Both the position numbers and the translations under genes were made by a program. A stretch of DNA of 20,228 bases from Gammaproteobacteria bacterium (GTDB taxonomy: Bacteria; Pseudomonadota; Gammaproteobacteria; UBA9214). Of this stretch, positions 14,648 through 20,228 are shown in pieces (the first letter of the stretch is position 1; every line of letters begins with the position of its first letter). The stretch spans positions 1 to 20,228 of the forward strand of contig DAOVVG010000016.1 in NCBI GenBank assembly GCA_030632175.1, written 5' to 3'. A model generated the notes under the pieces. The model was not told where the DNA came from, did not search any database, and saw nothing but the letters and a program-made list of their open reading frames with translations.

Positions 14648-16084
14648 ATGGAATGGGAAACAGTTATCGGGCTGGAGATTCACACCCAGCTCGCCACCAC
14701 CAGCAAGATATTCTCCGGGGCTTCCACCACCTACGGTGCAGAACCCAATACACAGGCGTGCGCCGTGGACCTCGGTCTGCCGGGGGTACTGCCGGTGCTG
14801 AATGCGGAAGTGGTACGCATGGCCGCGAAGTTTGGACTGGCGACGCATTCCACGGTCGCCAAACGCTCGGTATTCGACCGTAAAAACTATTTCTATCCAG
14901 ATCTGCCCAAGGGTTATCAAATCAGCCAGCTTGCGCTGCCGATTGTTCACGACGGTTATCTTGATATTGATCTGGAAGATGGAGTAACCAAACGCATTGG
15001 TATTACTCGCGCACATCTGGAAGAGGATGCCGGCAAGTCGCTGCATGAAAGTTTTCAGGGGATGACCGGAATTGATCTGAATCGTGCCGGTACTCCGTTG
15101 CTGGAAATTGTCTCCGAACCGGAATTGCGTTCGGCAAGGGAAGCAGTGGCCTACATGCGCAAGATTCATTCGCTGGTCCGTTATCTTGATATCAGTGACG
15201 GCAATATGCAGGAAGGTTCTTTCCGTTGTGATGCCAATGTGTCGGTGCGGCCGATCGGTCAGGAAGAATTCGGTACACGCGCCGAGATAAAGAACATCAG
15301 CTGCTTTAGCTTTGTCGAGCAGGCGATCAATCTGGAAGTAGAACGCCAGATTATGCTGATTGAGTCGGGTGGCACGGTGGTGCAGGAAACCCGCCTGTTT
15401 GATCCGGACAAGCATGAAACCCGTCCGATGCGTTCCAAGGAAGAGGCGAATGATTATCGCTACTTTCCGGACCCGGACTTACTGCCGGTTGAGATTGATG
15501 ATGATTTTATCGAGGCAGTCAGGAACACCTTGCCGGAACTGCCGGATACCAGGAAAGCCCGTTTTGTCAGTGAACATGGCCTGTCGGACTATGATGCAGG
15601 CGTGTTGACGGCCTCACGTGAACTGGCCGATTATTTTGAGGCGGTGGTAGAAGCCTCGGGTGGCCAGGGCAAGTTAAGCGCCAATTGGGTTATGGGTGAG
15701 CTATCCGGTGCGCTCAACAAGAGTGACTGTGAGGTTAAGGACAGCCCGGTAACGGCTGCCGCACTGGGTGCCATGTTGCAACGTATTGAGGATGGCACGA
15801 TTTCCGGAAAAATCGCCAAGCAGGTGTTCGAGGCGATGTGGAACGGTGAAGGCAGTGCGGACGAGATCATCGAGCAGCAGGGTCTGAAGCAAATTTCGGA
15901 TTCATCTGCGATCGAGGGCATTATCAGGGAAGTGCTGGACAATAACCCAAAGCAAATCGAGCAGTACCGCGGTGGTCAGGAAAAACTGTTCGGCTTTTTT
16001 GTCGGTCAGGTGATGAAGGCTACCCAGGGCAAGGCCAATCCAAAGCAGGTCAACGAGTTGCTCAGGAAATTGCTGGATAGCTGA
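14648..16084 (+). CDS. gatB: Asp-tRNA(Asn)/Glu-tRNA(Gln) amidotransferase subunit B
   Basis: The 478-residue protein begins MEWETVIGLEIHTQL. A TTG six bases upstream is in frame, but AGGGA at 14635-14639 is spaced 8-9 bases from the ATG and only 2-3 from the TTG, so ATG 14648 is chosen. Landmarks are FDRKNYFYPDLPKGYQISQ at 76-94, the GatB signature GIDLNRAGTPLLEIVSEPE, the CDANVSVRP motif and a C-terminal YqeY-like helical domain that binds tRNA. GatB phosphorylates mischarged Glu-tRNA(Gln) or Asp-tRNA(Asn) and transfers ammonia from GatA. Whether Asn, Gln or both are made depends on which aaRS genes exist elsewhere. Confidence 0.97.
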   Translation: MEWETVIGLEIHTQLATTSKIFSGASTTYGAEPNTQACAVDLGLPGVLPVLNAEVVRMAAKFGLATHSTVAKRSVFDRKNYFYPDLPKGYQISQLALPIVHDGYLDIDLEDGVTKRIGITRAHLEEDAGKSLHESFQGMTGIDLNRAGTPLLEIVSEPELRSAREAVAYMRKIHSLVRYLDISDGNMQEGSFRCDANVSVRPIGQEEFGTRAEIKNISCFSFVEQAINLEVERQIMLIESGGTVVQETRLFDPDKHETRPMRSKEEANDYRYFPDPDLLPVEIDDDFIEAVRNTLPELPDTRKARFVSEHGLSDYDAGVLTASRELADYFEAVVEASGGQGKLSANWVMGELSGALNKSDCEVKDSPVTAAALGAMLQRIEDGTISGKIAKQVFEAMWNGEGSADEIIEQQGLKQISDSSAIEGIIREVLDNNPKQIEQYRGGQEKLFGFFVGQVMKATQGKANPKQVNELLRKLLDS

Positions 16085-16095
16085 TTGCATATTTT

Positions 16096-16163
16096 TGTAG
16101 GAGCGGACCTTGTCCGCGATTGCGGGGCCTAAAAAACCATCGCGGACAAGGTCCGCTCCTACA
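16096..16163. repeat. REP-type inverted pair (BIME-like) between gatB and pdxB
   Basis: Two 25-base arms, 16096-16120 and 16139-16163, are exact reverse complements around an 18-base spacer. Each arm begins TGTAGGAGC and is itself a hairpin, GCGGAC-CTT-GTCCGC (stem 16103-16108 / 16112-16117 in the left arm). This is the layout of REP elements, which are spread by RAYT transposases in Pseudomonas and relatives, where the similar GTAGGAGCG-type heads are abundant. It could act as an mRNA stabiliser or terminator after gatB. No RAYT gene is in the window. Confidence 0.85.
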
Positions 16164-16198
16164 TCTCTTGTTACATTCAAGATAAACTACCTTCCCCG

Positions 16199-17350
16199 AT
16201 GAAAATAATCGCCGATGAAAACATCCCCTGCGTAGAGCAGGCGTTCGCTTCACTGGGTGAGGTGTCGTTACTGCCTGGGCGTGGTATGCAGCCGGAGCAG
16301 GTGCGTGATGCCGATATCCTGCTGGTGCGTTCGGTAACAGCTGTTGACCAGAGGTTGCTGGAGGGTTCCTCTGTACGTTTTGTCGGCTCGGCAACCATCG
16401 GCTTTGATCATGTAGACCGGGCATATCTGCAACAGCAGGGTATTGGTTTTGCGACGGCGCCCGGGTGTAATGCAGTCTCGGCTGCGGAATATGTGGTCGC
16501 TGCGTTACTGGTGATGGCGCAACGCAAGGACTTCGACCTGAAAGACAAGACCGTTGGCATTATCGGCTGCGGTAATGTCGGTTCGCGGGTGCGCAGCAAG
16601 CTCGCTGTGCTGGGTATGCGCTGTGTGGTTAATGACCCGCCGCTGCAGGCACAGGGCGGCCATGACGATTTCGTTTCGCTGGATGAAGTGCTGCAGGCGG
16701 ATGTGATTACCGTGCATGTGCCGTACATCCGCGATGGCCTGTATCCGACACACCACCTTATCGATGCCCTGGAGATGCAGAAACTGCAGCCGGATGCACT
16801 GTTCATTAACACCTCACGTGGTGCTGTCACGGATAACCGGGCACTGAATAATCTGCTGGCAGAACGTAATGACTTGTCGGTGGTGCTGGATGTCTGGGAA
16901 GGTGAGCCGGCAATCAATACGGAACTGCTCGAAAGAGTAGACCTTGGGACACCGCATATTGCCGGTTACAGCCTCGATGGAAAACTACGCGGCACAGAAA
17001 TGATTTATCAGGCCGCCTGTGAGTATTTCGGGCAGCCCGGGCAGTGGCGGGCTGCGGATAACCTGCCCGAAGGTGCCGTGATTGAGCCTGGTGAGACAGA
17101 GGATGTTTCTGTCGTGGTGCAGTTGCGCACCGCTGTGTCGGGTTGCTATGACATTTGTGCCGACGATGCCCGGTTGCGCGACATGCTTGCCTTGCCGGCC
17201 GATGAACAGCCGGCTTATTTTGACCGGCTGCGAAAAGAATATCCGGTCAGGCGTGAATTTTCGGAAACCAGGGTGATTGTTAACGATGCCAGCAACGAGT
17301 GTGAGCAGGCGTTGCGCGGGCTGGGCTTTGCGGTGGCCGTGTCAGCCTGA
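16199..17350 (+). CDS. pdxB: Erythronate-4-phosphate dehydrogenase
   Basis: The 383-residue protein is a D-2-hydroxyacid dehydrogenase of the PdxB type. MKIIADENIP and LLVRSVTAVD open the substrate domain, and SATIGFDHVD at 64-73 is typical of PdxB. The NAD-binding loop is G123-C-G125-N-V-G128. The catalytic residues are Arg207 in NTSRGAV, Glu236 in WEGEPAI and His253 in TPHIAGYS. The PdxB-specific C-terminal dimerisation domain is present. It oxidises 4-phospho-D-erythronate in the DXP-dependent pyridoxal-phosphate pathway, which is mainly found in gammaproteobacteria. No Shine-Dalgarno sequence is evident before the ATG. It ends 4 bases from the convergent moeB stop. Confidence 0.96.
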   Translation: MKIIADENIPCVEQAFASLGEVSLLPGRGMQPEQVRDADILLVRSVTAVDQRLLEGSSVRFVGSATIGFDHVDRAYLQQQGIGFATAPGCNAVSAAEYVVAALLVMAQRKDFDLKDKTVGIIGCGNVGSRVRSKLAVLGMRCVVNDPPLQAQGGHDDFVSLDEVLQADVITVHVPYIRDGLYPTHHLIDALEMQKLQPDALFINTSRGAVTDNRALNNLLAERNDLSVVLDVWEGEPAINTELLERVDLGTPHIAGYSLDGKLRGTEMIYQAACEYFGQPGQWRAADNLPEGAVIEPGETEDVSVVVQLRTAVSGCYDICADDARLRDMLALPADEQPAYFDRLRKEYPVRREFSETRVIVNDASNECEQALRGLGFAVAVSA

Positions 17351-17354
17351 ATCA

Positions 17355-18098
17355 TTATCCGTTGCACACTGCACAGTCAGGATCCTGTGTAAGCTTGAGT
17401 GTTCGCCATTCATGTGTGAAACCGTCAAAAATCACCAGCCGGCCTGCGAGTGTTTCACCCGTCGATAGAATGACCTTGATGGCCTCCAGAGCCTGTAACG
17501 AGCCGATGATGCCAACAATCGGTGAAAGCACGCCGTTTCCGGTACACGTCTGGTCGGTTTCTTCGCCTTCCTTGTAGAGGCAGTGGTAACAGGGACTGTT
17601 TTCCAGGCGTGAGTCGAACACCGTGATCTGTCCTTCCATGCGAATGGCGGCACCGGATACCAGCGGTGTTCGGTGTGCAACGCAGGCCCGGTTAACGGCG
17701 AAACGGGTGGCAAAATTGTCGCTGCAATCCAGTACCACGTCAGCCTGCCTGACTTCCTCATCAAGCGCTTCGTTCTGCAATGCCTTTGCAATCGGCGAGA
17801 CCCGGATGTCGGGGTTGATGAGTGTCAGGGTGTCTTCTGCCGAGGCGACCTTGCTGCGACCGATATCCTTGTCGTGATGCAACAACTGTCGCTGCAGGTT
17901 TGACGGTTCGACGCTGTCATGGTCCGCAATCGCGAGGTGCCCGACACCGGCTGCTGCAAGGTACATGGCGGCCGGAGAGCCAAGGCCGCCGGCACCGATA
18001 ATCAATGCACGAGCAGCCAGCAGTCGTTCCTGCCCGTCGATATCGACCTGCGGCAACATGATCTGGCGACTGTAGCGAAGTAGCTGCGCGTCGTTCAT
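17355..18098 (-). CDS. moeB: Molybdopterin-synthase adenylyltransferase MoeB (ThiF/E1-like)
   Basis: The 247-residue protein is an E1-like adenylyltransferase. The nucleotide loop is G35-A-G-G-L-G40-S, with the adenylation Asp124 in VLDCSDNF and arginines in SNLQRQLLH. Zinc is held by C170-x-x-C173 and C242-x-x-C245. CTGNGVLSPIVGIIGS at 185-200 is typical. MoeB adenylates the C-terminal glycine of MoaD for molybdopterin synthesis. ThiF and HesA are close relatives, but the length and the absence of a rhodanese domain fit MoeB, and moeB is often linked to prfA-prmC in gammaproteobacteria. It follows the small HMA-like gene by 21 bases. Its C-terminal end lies 4 bases from convergent pdxB with no visible terminator. 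Confidence 0.92.
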   Translation of the reverse strand: MNDAQLLRYSRQIMLPQVDIDGQERLLAARALIIGAGGLGSPAAMYLAAAGVGHLAIADHDSVEPSNLQRQLLHHDKDIGRSKVASAEDTLTLINPDIRVSPIAKALQNEALDEEVRQADVVLDCSDNFATRFAVNRACVAHRTPLVSGAAIRMEGQITVFDSRLENSPCYHCLYKEGEETDQTCTGNGVLSPIVGIIGSLQALEAIKVILSTGETLAGRLVIFDGFTHEWRTLKLTQDPDCAVCNG

Positions 18099-18119
18099 CG
18101 GGGTGTATAGAGCAGGGTG

Positions 18120-18512
18120 TTACAGGTTGCGCCGCAGGTATTCCGATCGATGATCGCGGCAGCCGTGCGGGCGCCGCAGGTAACGGGTAATGAAAGCATC
18201 ACGGGTGCAGTCTGCCTGATCATGTTTGCTGTTGGTGCATTCAATGTCTTCAATGTAGTAACACAGGGTGCGTATCGCCCGACAAAATAAACTGGTGCGC
18301 AGCTTGTAGCCAAATTCCGTTAGCAGTTCTTCGATGATCTGCAGTGTGATTTCCCGAACGTTGTAGCTGACCAGCAGGTGATCGGATTTATCAACCTTGA
18401 CGTGCAGTACACCCCGCACGTTACGCAGTAATTCCGCGGCGGACTCCGCATAGTTCGGATCCTGAACTGGCTCGGTAAGCCAGATTGACCGGTGTTTGAG
18501 TTTTTCGATCAC
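18120..18512 (-). CDS. Small cysteine-rich protein with HMA-like N-terminal fold, unknown function
   Basis: The 130-residue product is not a family I can name. Residues 22-70 (AELLRNVRGVLHVKVDKSDH, then VSYNVREITLQIIEELLTEFGYKL) follow the beta-alpha-beta pattern of heavy-metal-associated (HMA) domains, G-V-x-x-V-x-V and a V-x-Y strand before a helix ending in GY, but lack the CxxC metal loop. The C-terminal half has five cysteines (77, 84, 92, 102, 118), a basic RYLRRPHGCRDHRSEYLRRN end, and no membrane segment I would trust. The start is GTG at 18512, forced because an in-frame TGA lies directly upstream; the Shine-Dalgarno sequence is poor. It is probably co-transcribed with moeB, 21 bases downstream. 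Confidence 0.65.
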   Translation of the reverse strand: MIEKLKHRSIWLTEPVQDPNYAESAAELLRNVRGVLHVKVDKSDHLLVSYNVREITLQIIEELLTEFGYKLRTSLFCRAIRTLCYYIEDIECTNSKHDQADCTRDAFITRYLRRPHGCRDHRSEYLRRNL

Positions 18513-18642
18513 TCATCCATCGTAACGCTGTGGGTGGAAATATCCAGGCCTTGCTGATGGAAGAGAGAGCATTTGGCTGGTTTTCAAAAGGGACAGATAT
18601 TGAACAGGGCTTGACAGTATTTCGTCTGTCCAGGTTTCTTCC

Positions 18643-18676
18643 CCCTCTCCCTCCGGGAGAGGGCCGGGGAGAGGGG
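18643..18676. repeat. CCCTCTCCC/GGGAGAGGG intergenic repeat, copy 1
   Basis: CCCTCTCCC (18643-18651) and GGGAGAGGG (18655-18663) form a 9-bp stem with a 3-base loop, followed by GGGGAGAGGGG at 18666-18676. The segment 18657-18676 is repeated in inverted orientation at 18767-18786 with two differences. Such CCCTCTCCC-rich units are common intergenic repeats in proteobacterial genomes. Confidence 0.7.
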
Positions 18677-18766
18677 ATTAAATCAAACCGCTGGATCTAC
18701 ACTCATATTCAGCTTTAAATCGCTTTAGATGGCACGGCTTATTTTAACTAAAATTATATTCTTTAC

Positions 18767-18786
18767 CCCCTCTCCCCAACCCTCTC
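18767..18786. repeat. CCCTCTCCC-type repeat, copy 2 (inverted)
   Basis: CCCCTCTCCCCAACCCTCTC is the reverse complement of 18657-18676 except that the central pair is AA in place of GG. The two copies are separated by 90 bases of AT-rich sequence and could pair in RNA or delimit a small mobile unit. Confidence 0.65.
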
Positions 18787-18812
18787 GGCAACTGCTCCAT
18801 GCGTTGCTCTAC

Positions 18813-18832
18813 CGCCTACATCCCTGTAGGCG
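18813..18832. repeat. Hairpin in intergenic repeat next to prmC
   Basis: CGCCTACA (18813-18820) and TGTAGGCG (18825-18832) pair perfectly around TCCC. It lies within a stretch ending in GGTGGGAGGGGGGG (18837-18850) just after the prmC stop, so it may terminate or protect the prfA-prmC transcript. Confidence 0.6.
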
Positions 18833-18886
18833 TCCCGGTGGGAGGGGGGGTAGAAGGAACAGGTGTTCTGCAGAAAGTCTGAATAC

Positions 18887-19735
18887 TCAGCGTTTGCCGA
18901 TAATGACCCGGTTGACCCCGGCGTCATCCTGATGGTCAGTGACGTTCTGAAATCCGCAGCCCTCCAGCAGTTGTGTGACCTGGTCACTTTGGTCATAGCC
19001 GTGTTCCATAATTAACCAGCCGTCTGCGCGCAGGTGTTGTCGGGCGCAGTGCGCAATTTTTATCAGGTCATCCATGCCCTGTGGTCCGGCGGCCAGTGCA
19101 CTGCGGGGTTCAAAGCGGACATCGCCGCTCTGCAGGTGTGGATCGGCATCCCTGATATAGGGCGGGTTACTTACAATCACATCATATTGCCGGTCAACCA
19201 GCGGTTCACACCAGTCACCGCACTGGAATTCAATATTACTGATGCCCAGTTGTTGCGCGTTGGCAGTGGCAGTGCCAATGGCAGCCGACGAGATGTCCGT
19301 TGCGAGCACATGGCAGTGCCGTCGTTCGTGTGCAATGGCCAGTGCGATGGCGCCACTGCCGGTGCCGAGGTCGGCGATCTGCGCGGTGCTGTCTGCAGGG
19401 ATCAGGTCCAGTGCCAGCGCGACCAGTGTTTCCGTCTCCGGTCGTGGAATCAGTGTGGCAGATGTGACCGCCAGAGGCAGTGACCAGAACTCCCGCTGAC
19501 CGGTGAGGTAGGCGACAGGTTGTCCCTGGATGCGAGCCTGCAGCAGTTGCTGGAATTTTTCCTGCTGTTCCGGAGACAAGACTTTTTCGGGCCATGCGCG
19601 CAGATGGCTGCGTGCCCTGGCAAGTGTGTGCGCCAGTAGTATTTCAGCATCCAGTCGCGCGGTACCCGTGGTTAACAGGCTGGTTGCCTGTTCGAGCAGT
19701 TGCCTGATCGATGCCGGCTCAGCCGTTCTGTTCAT
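18887..19735 (-). CDS. prmC: Peptide chain release factor N5-glutamine methyltransferase
   Basis: The 282-residue protein has the HemK/PrmC layout. An N-terminal helical domain at 1-75 recognises the release factor, and a Rossmann methyltransferase domain follows. SAM motif I is DLGTGSGAIALA at 122-133, and the substrate motif N190-P-P-Y193 sits in VIVSNPPYIRD. IPRPETE at 96-102 is conserved in the family. PrmC methylates the glutamine of the GGQ motif in RF1 and RF2. Its start overlaps the prfA stop by 17 bases (19719-19735), so enzyme and substrate are co-translated. Confidence 0.96.
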   Translation of the reverse strand: MNRTAEPASIRQLLEQATSLLTTGTARLDAEILLAHTLARARSHLRAWPEKVLSPEQQEKFQQLLQARIQGQPVAYLTGQREFWSLPLAVTSATLIPRPETETLVALALDLIPADSTAQIADLGTGSGAIALAIAHERRHCHVLATDISSAAIGTATANAQQLGISNIEFQCGDWCEPLVDRQYDVIVSNPPYIRDADPHLQSGDVRFEPRSALAAGPQGMDDLIKIAHCARQHLRADGWLIMEHGYDQSDQVTQLLEGCGFQNVTDHQDDAGVNRVIIGKR

Positions 19736-20228
19736 TCAATGCAGTCAGCTGGTCGGCCTGGTATTCATTGATGAGCGGTTCGATTGCCAGGTCCAGTTCG
19801 CCACCCATGAAATCATCCAGCTTGTAGACTGTCAGGTTGACGCGGTGGTCGGTCATGCGTCCCTGTGGGAAATTATAGGTGCGAATGCGCTCGGAACGGT
19901 CACCGCTGCCTACCAGTGAACGACGTGCCTCGGTTTCCTCGGCTTTTTGCTTGTCCAGTTGTGTGTCCAGCAGTTTGGCAGATAACAGTGACATCGCGCG
20001 TGCACGGTTCTTGTGCTGCGAGCGTTCGTCCTGACATTCCACCACGATGCCGGTGGGGATGTGCGTCAGCCGGATGGCAGAGTCGGTCTTGTTGACGTGC
20101 TGGCCACCTGCGCCGGAGGCACGGAAGGTGTCGACTTTCAGGTCGGCCGGGTTGACGTCAACCGAATCGATTTCATCGGCTTCCGGCAGTATCGCCACGG
20201 TGGCGGCCGAGGTATGTATGCGGCCCTG
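19719..20228 (-). CDS. prfA: Peptide chain release factor 1 (C-terminal part)
   Basis: The frame is open from the window edge and gives 169 residues plus stop. It carries the catalytic GGQ loop in FRASGAGGQHVNKTDSAIRL, preceded by QGRIHTSAATVAILPE, the usual RF1 segment. IVVECQDERSQHKNRARAM and RIRTYNFPQGRMTDHRVN are further RF1 signatures. The N-terminal region, including the PxT stop-codon-reading loop, is outside the window. RF1 and RF2 share the GGQ domain; the prmC neighbour and the TYNFPQGRMTDHRVNLT pattern favour RF1, which reads UAA and UAG. A GTG inside the frame at 20198 is not the true start. Confidence 0.95.
   Translation of the reverse strand, partial: QGRIHTSAATVAILPEADEIDSVDVNPADLKVDTFRASGAGGQHVNKTDSAIRLTHIPTGIVVECQDERSQHKNRARAMSLLSAKLLDTQLDKQKAEETEARRSLVGSGDRSERIRTYNFPQGRMTDHRVNLTVYKLDDFMGGELDLAIEPLINEYQADQLTALNEQNG

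Larger units (their letters stand above)
18513..18886. other. Repeat-rich intergenic region between prmC and the HMA-like gene
   Basis: No convincing gene is seen in these 374 bases. Instead there are GC-rich inverted repeats, listed separately, set in otherwise AT-rich sequence (18677-18765). The short frames that cross it run through the repeats and have no recognisable product. The promoter of the downstream small gene and moeB may lie here, but I cannot place it. Confidence 0.6.

Noticed and set aside
18530..18718. Short plus-strand frame in the prmC-side intergenic gap
   Set aside because: It runs through the CCCTCTCCC repeat, encodes PPLPPGEGRGEG-type repeat translation, and has no family match that I recognise.

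Overview
The window is a chromosomal core region of a gammaproteobacterium, probably a non-enteric lineage. Three points support this. lexA is followed at once by an ImuA/SulA-type gene. mreB is divergent from gatCAB, an arrangement known from Pseudomonas-like genomes and absent from enterics. The mre, mrd, mltB, rlpA, dacA and aminotransferase genes form one long same-strand run. I see no tRNA, rRNA, CRISPR array, phage or transposase gene. A closer taxonomic placement cannot be read from the sequence.

Layout. (1) 1-119: the start of ispG on the minus strand, cut by the window edge. (2) 120-1574: a regulatory region with two tandem SOS boxes and a sigma70-type promoter driving lexA and a translationally coupled ImuA/SulA-family gene on the plus strand. 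(3) 1571-12620: a minus-strand block in the order mreB, mreC, mreD, mrdA (PBP2), rodA, mltB, rlpA, dacA and a D-amino-acid aminotransferase (dat), followed by three small genes of unknown function (TerB-like, small membrane protein, membrane-anchored TerB-like). (4) 12662-12789: the divergent mreB/gatC promoter region. (5) 12816-16084: gatC, gatA and gatB on the plus strand. (6) 16096-16163: a REP-type inverted pair, then pdxB. (7) 17355-20228: a minus-strand group of prfA (cut by the edge), prmC, a repeat-rich 374-base gap, a small uncharacterised protein and moeB.

How the genes fit together. The long minus-strand block encodes most of the rod-shape machinery. MreB/C/D form the scaffold, and PBP2 with RodA form the elongasome synthase. 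MltB, RlpA and DacA remodel peptidoglycan, and Dat can interconvert the D-amino acids used in it. ATGA overlaps (mreC/mreD, mrdA/rodA) and a longer rlpA/mltB overlap point to tight co-translation. The lexA pair is an autoregulated SOS unit. GatCAB makes Gln-tRNA(Gln) and/or Asn-tRNA(Asn) by transamidation. PrfA and PrmC are the class-I release factor 1 and the enzyme that methylates its GGQ glutamine.

Novelty. Most genes are well-known core genes, and I see no clear new defence or mobile system. The best candidates for something undescribed are the TerB / small membrane protein / TerB trio at the end of the cell-wall block, the cysteine-rich HMA-like protein beside moeB, the apparently non-canonical start of mreC, and two families of inverted intergenic repeats.
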